Shown in pieces: positions 63,553 to 64,000 of a DNA stretch of 64,000 nucleotides (within the stretch, counting starts at the first letter, position 1; every line of letters starts with the position of its first letter). The stretch is from Arthrobacter sp. V1I9 (GTDB lineage Bacteria > Actinomycetota > Actinomycetes > Actinomycetales > Micrococcaceae), in NCBI RefSeq assembly GCF_030817075.1, contig NZ_JAUSYU010000001.1:62001-126000 (forward strand), written 5' to 3'. The position numbers were made by a program, and so were the translations under genes. The notes below the pieces were generated by a model that saw only the letters and a program-made list of their open reading frames with translations, did no database searches and was not told the origin of the DNA.

Positions 63553-64000
63553 CAGACCCTGGCCCCCCGCAGGACGGAGTTGCCCTCGAAACCCGCTGCC
63601 GCATCAGGCAGCCCAGCCGCATCGAATCCGGGGATCGGATCAAGGATGAGCTGGCCGCTCTGGCCGTAGAACTCGACTGGGTTGCCCCAAAGCACCTGGT
63701 CGACGTCGTCGGCCGTGAAGCCGGCCGCGAGCATCGCGTTGGCGGTGCTGACGGTTTTCAGGGGGTCCGACCTGCCCCAGTCAGCCGCGGAGTTGACCAG
63801 CACCCTTTCAGTTCCGTACCTGCTGAGGATCGCGACCATCCGCTGCTCATCCATTTTGGTGTCCGGGTAGATGGAAAACCCCATCCACGCGCCGGCGTCT
63901 TTCACCATCTCGACATTCGTTTCATTGAGGTGGTCGACAACCACCATGCCCGGGGCTACGCCTGACTCGCGGACGACGTCGAGCGTCCTTTGGGTGCCCG
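63552..64000 (-). CDS. eboB: EboB-type TatD-family hydrolase (partial)
   Basis: This is the C-terminal part of a TatD-like metal-dependent hydrolase, cut by the window end; the frame stays open to base 64000. Visible motifs are VVVDHLNETNVEMVKDAGAW, ILSRYGTERVLVNSAADWG (metal-binding Asp) and VDQVLWGNPVEFYG near the C-terminus. In ebo clusters this protein is EboB. It is translationally coupled to eboE (one-base overlap). No eboC or eboD gene lies between it and eboE. Confidence 0.8.
   Translation of the reverse strand, partial: GTQRTLDVVRESGVAPGMVVVDHLNETNVEMVKDAGAWMGFSIYPDTKMDEQRMVAILSRYGTERVLVNSAADWGRSDPLKTVSTANAMLAAGFTADDVDQVLWGNPVEFYGQSGQLILDPIPGFDAAGLPDAAAGFEGNSVLRGARV

Overview
The window is a high-GC chromosomal segment of an actinobacterium of the family Micrococcaceae, most likely Arthrobacter or a close relative such as Pseudarthrobacter. 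Three things support this: a Mn-type homoprotocatechuate 2,3-dioxygenase resembling MndD of Arthrobacter globiformis, a dnaK-grpE-dnaJ-hspR operon with HAIR operators, and a SAM-IV-type riboswitch, a class known from actinobacteria. Genes are tightly packed, often with 4-bp ATGA or GTGA overlaps. I see no rRNA, tRNA, CRISPR array, insertion sequence or prophage.

Layout. 0-1.1 kb: 3' end of an Mrp cation/proton antiporter operon (mrpE partial, mrpF, mrpG). 1.1-7.6 kb: DUF4235 protein, a large (alpha/alpha)6 glycosidase, a coupled three-gene operon (haem-oxygenase-like oxidase, family 2 glycosyltransferase, CDGSH Fe-S protein), and small stress-type genes. 7.6-10.8 kb: TPP riboswitch and the ykoEDC thiamine-precursor ECF transporter. 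10.8-14.7 kb: secreted GH25-like protein, an HTH-MurA fusion, and a YbdK-type carboxylate-amine ligase with a probable frameshift. 14.7-16.8 kb: SAM-IV riboswitch, then DUF1737, rhodanese and metZ. 17-28 kb: TetR regulator, pabC, cardiolipin synthase, a P-loop kinase-PabB fusion, tyrosine phosphatase, LysE exporter, methyltransferase, and a MarR/MMPL pair. 28.5-32.9 kb: heat-shock operon. 33-38 kb: urea importer urtABCDE behind a GlnR-like box. 39-47.6 kb: homoprotocatechuate catabolism under a GntR regulator, with a divergent flavin hydroxylase. 47.6-50.4 kb: prephenate dehydratase and an amylosucrase homologue that lacks its catalytic nucleophile.

50.8-64 kb is the most unusual region. A ribose/inositol-type ABC importer with a Gfo/Idh/MocA oxidoreductase is followed by a polyprenyl diphosphate synthase, a ROK regulator, a secreted Glc/sorbosone-dehydrogenase-type beta-propeller with a PKD domain, and the metabolite-traffic genes eboF, eboE and eboB, the last cut by the window edge. 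I propose that sugar uptake, prenyl supply and Ebo-type metabolite handling form one locus here. This is inferred from gene order and family knowledge and has not been demonstrated.

All family names come from reading the translated sequence. No database search was run.
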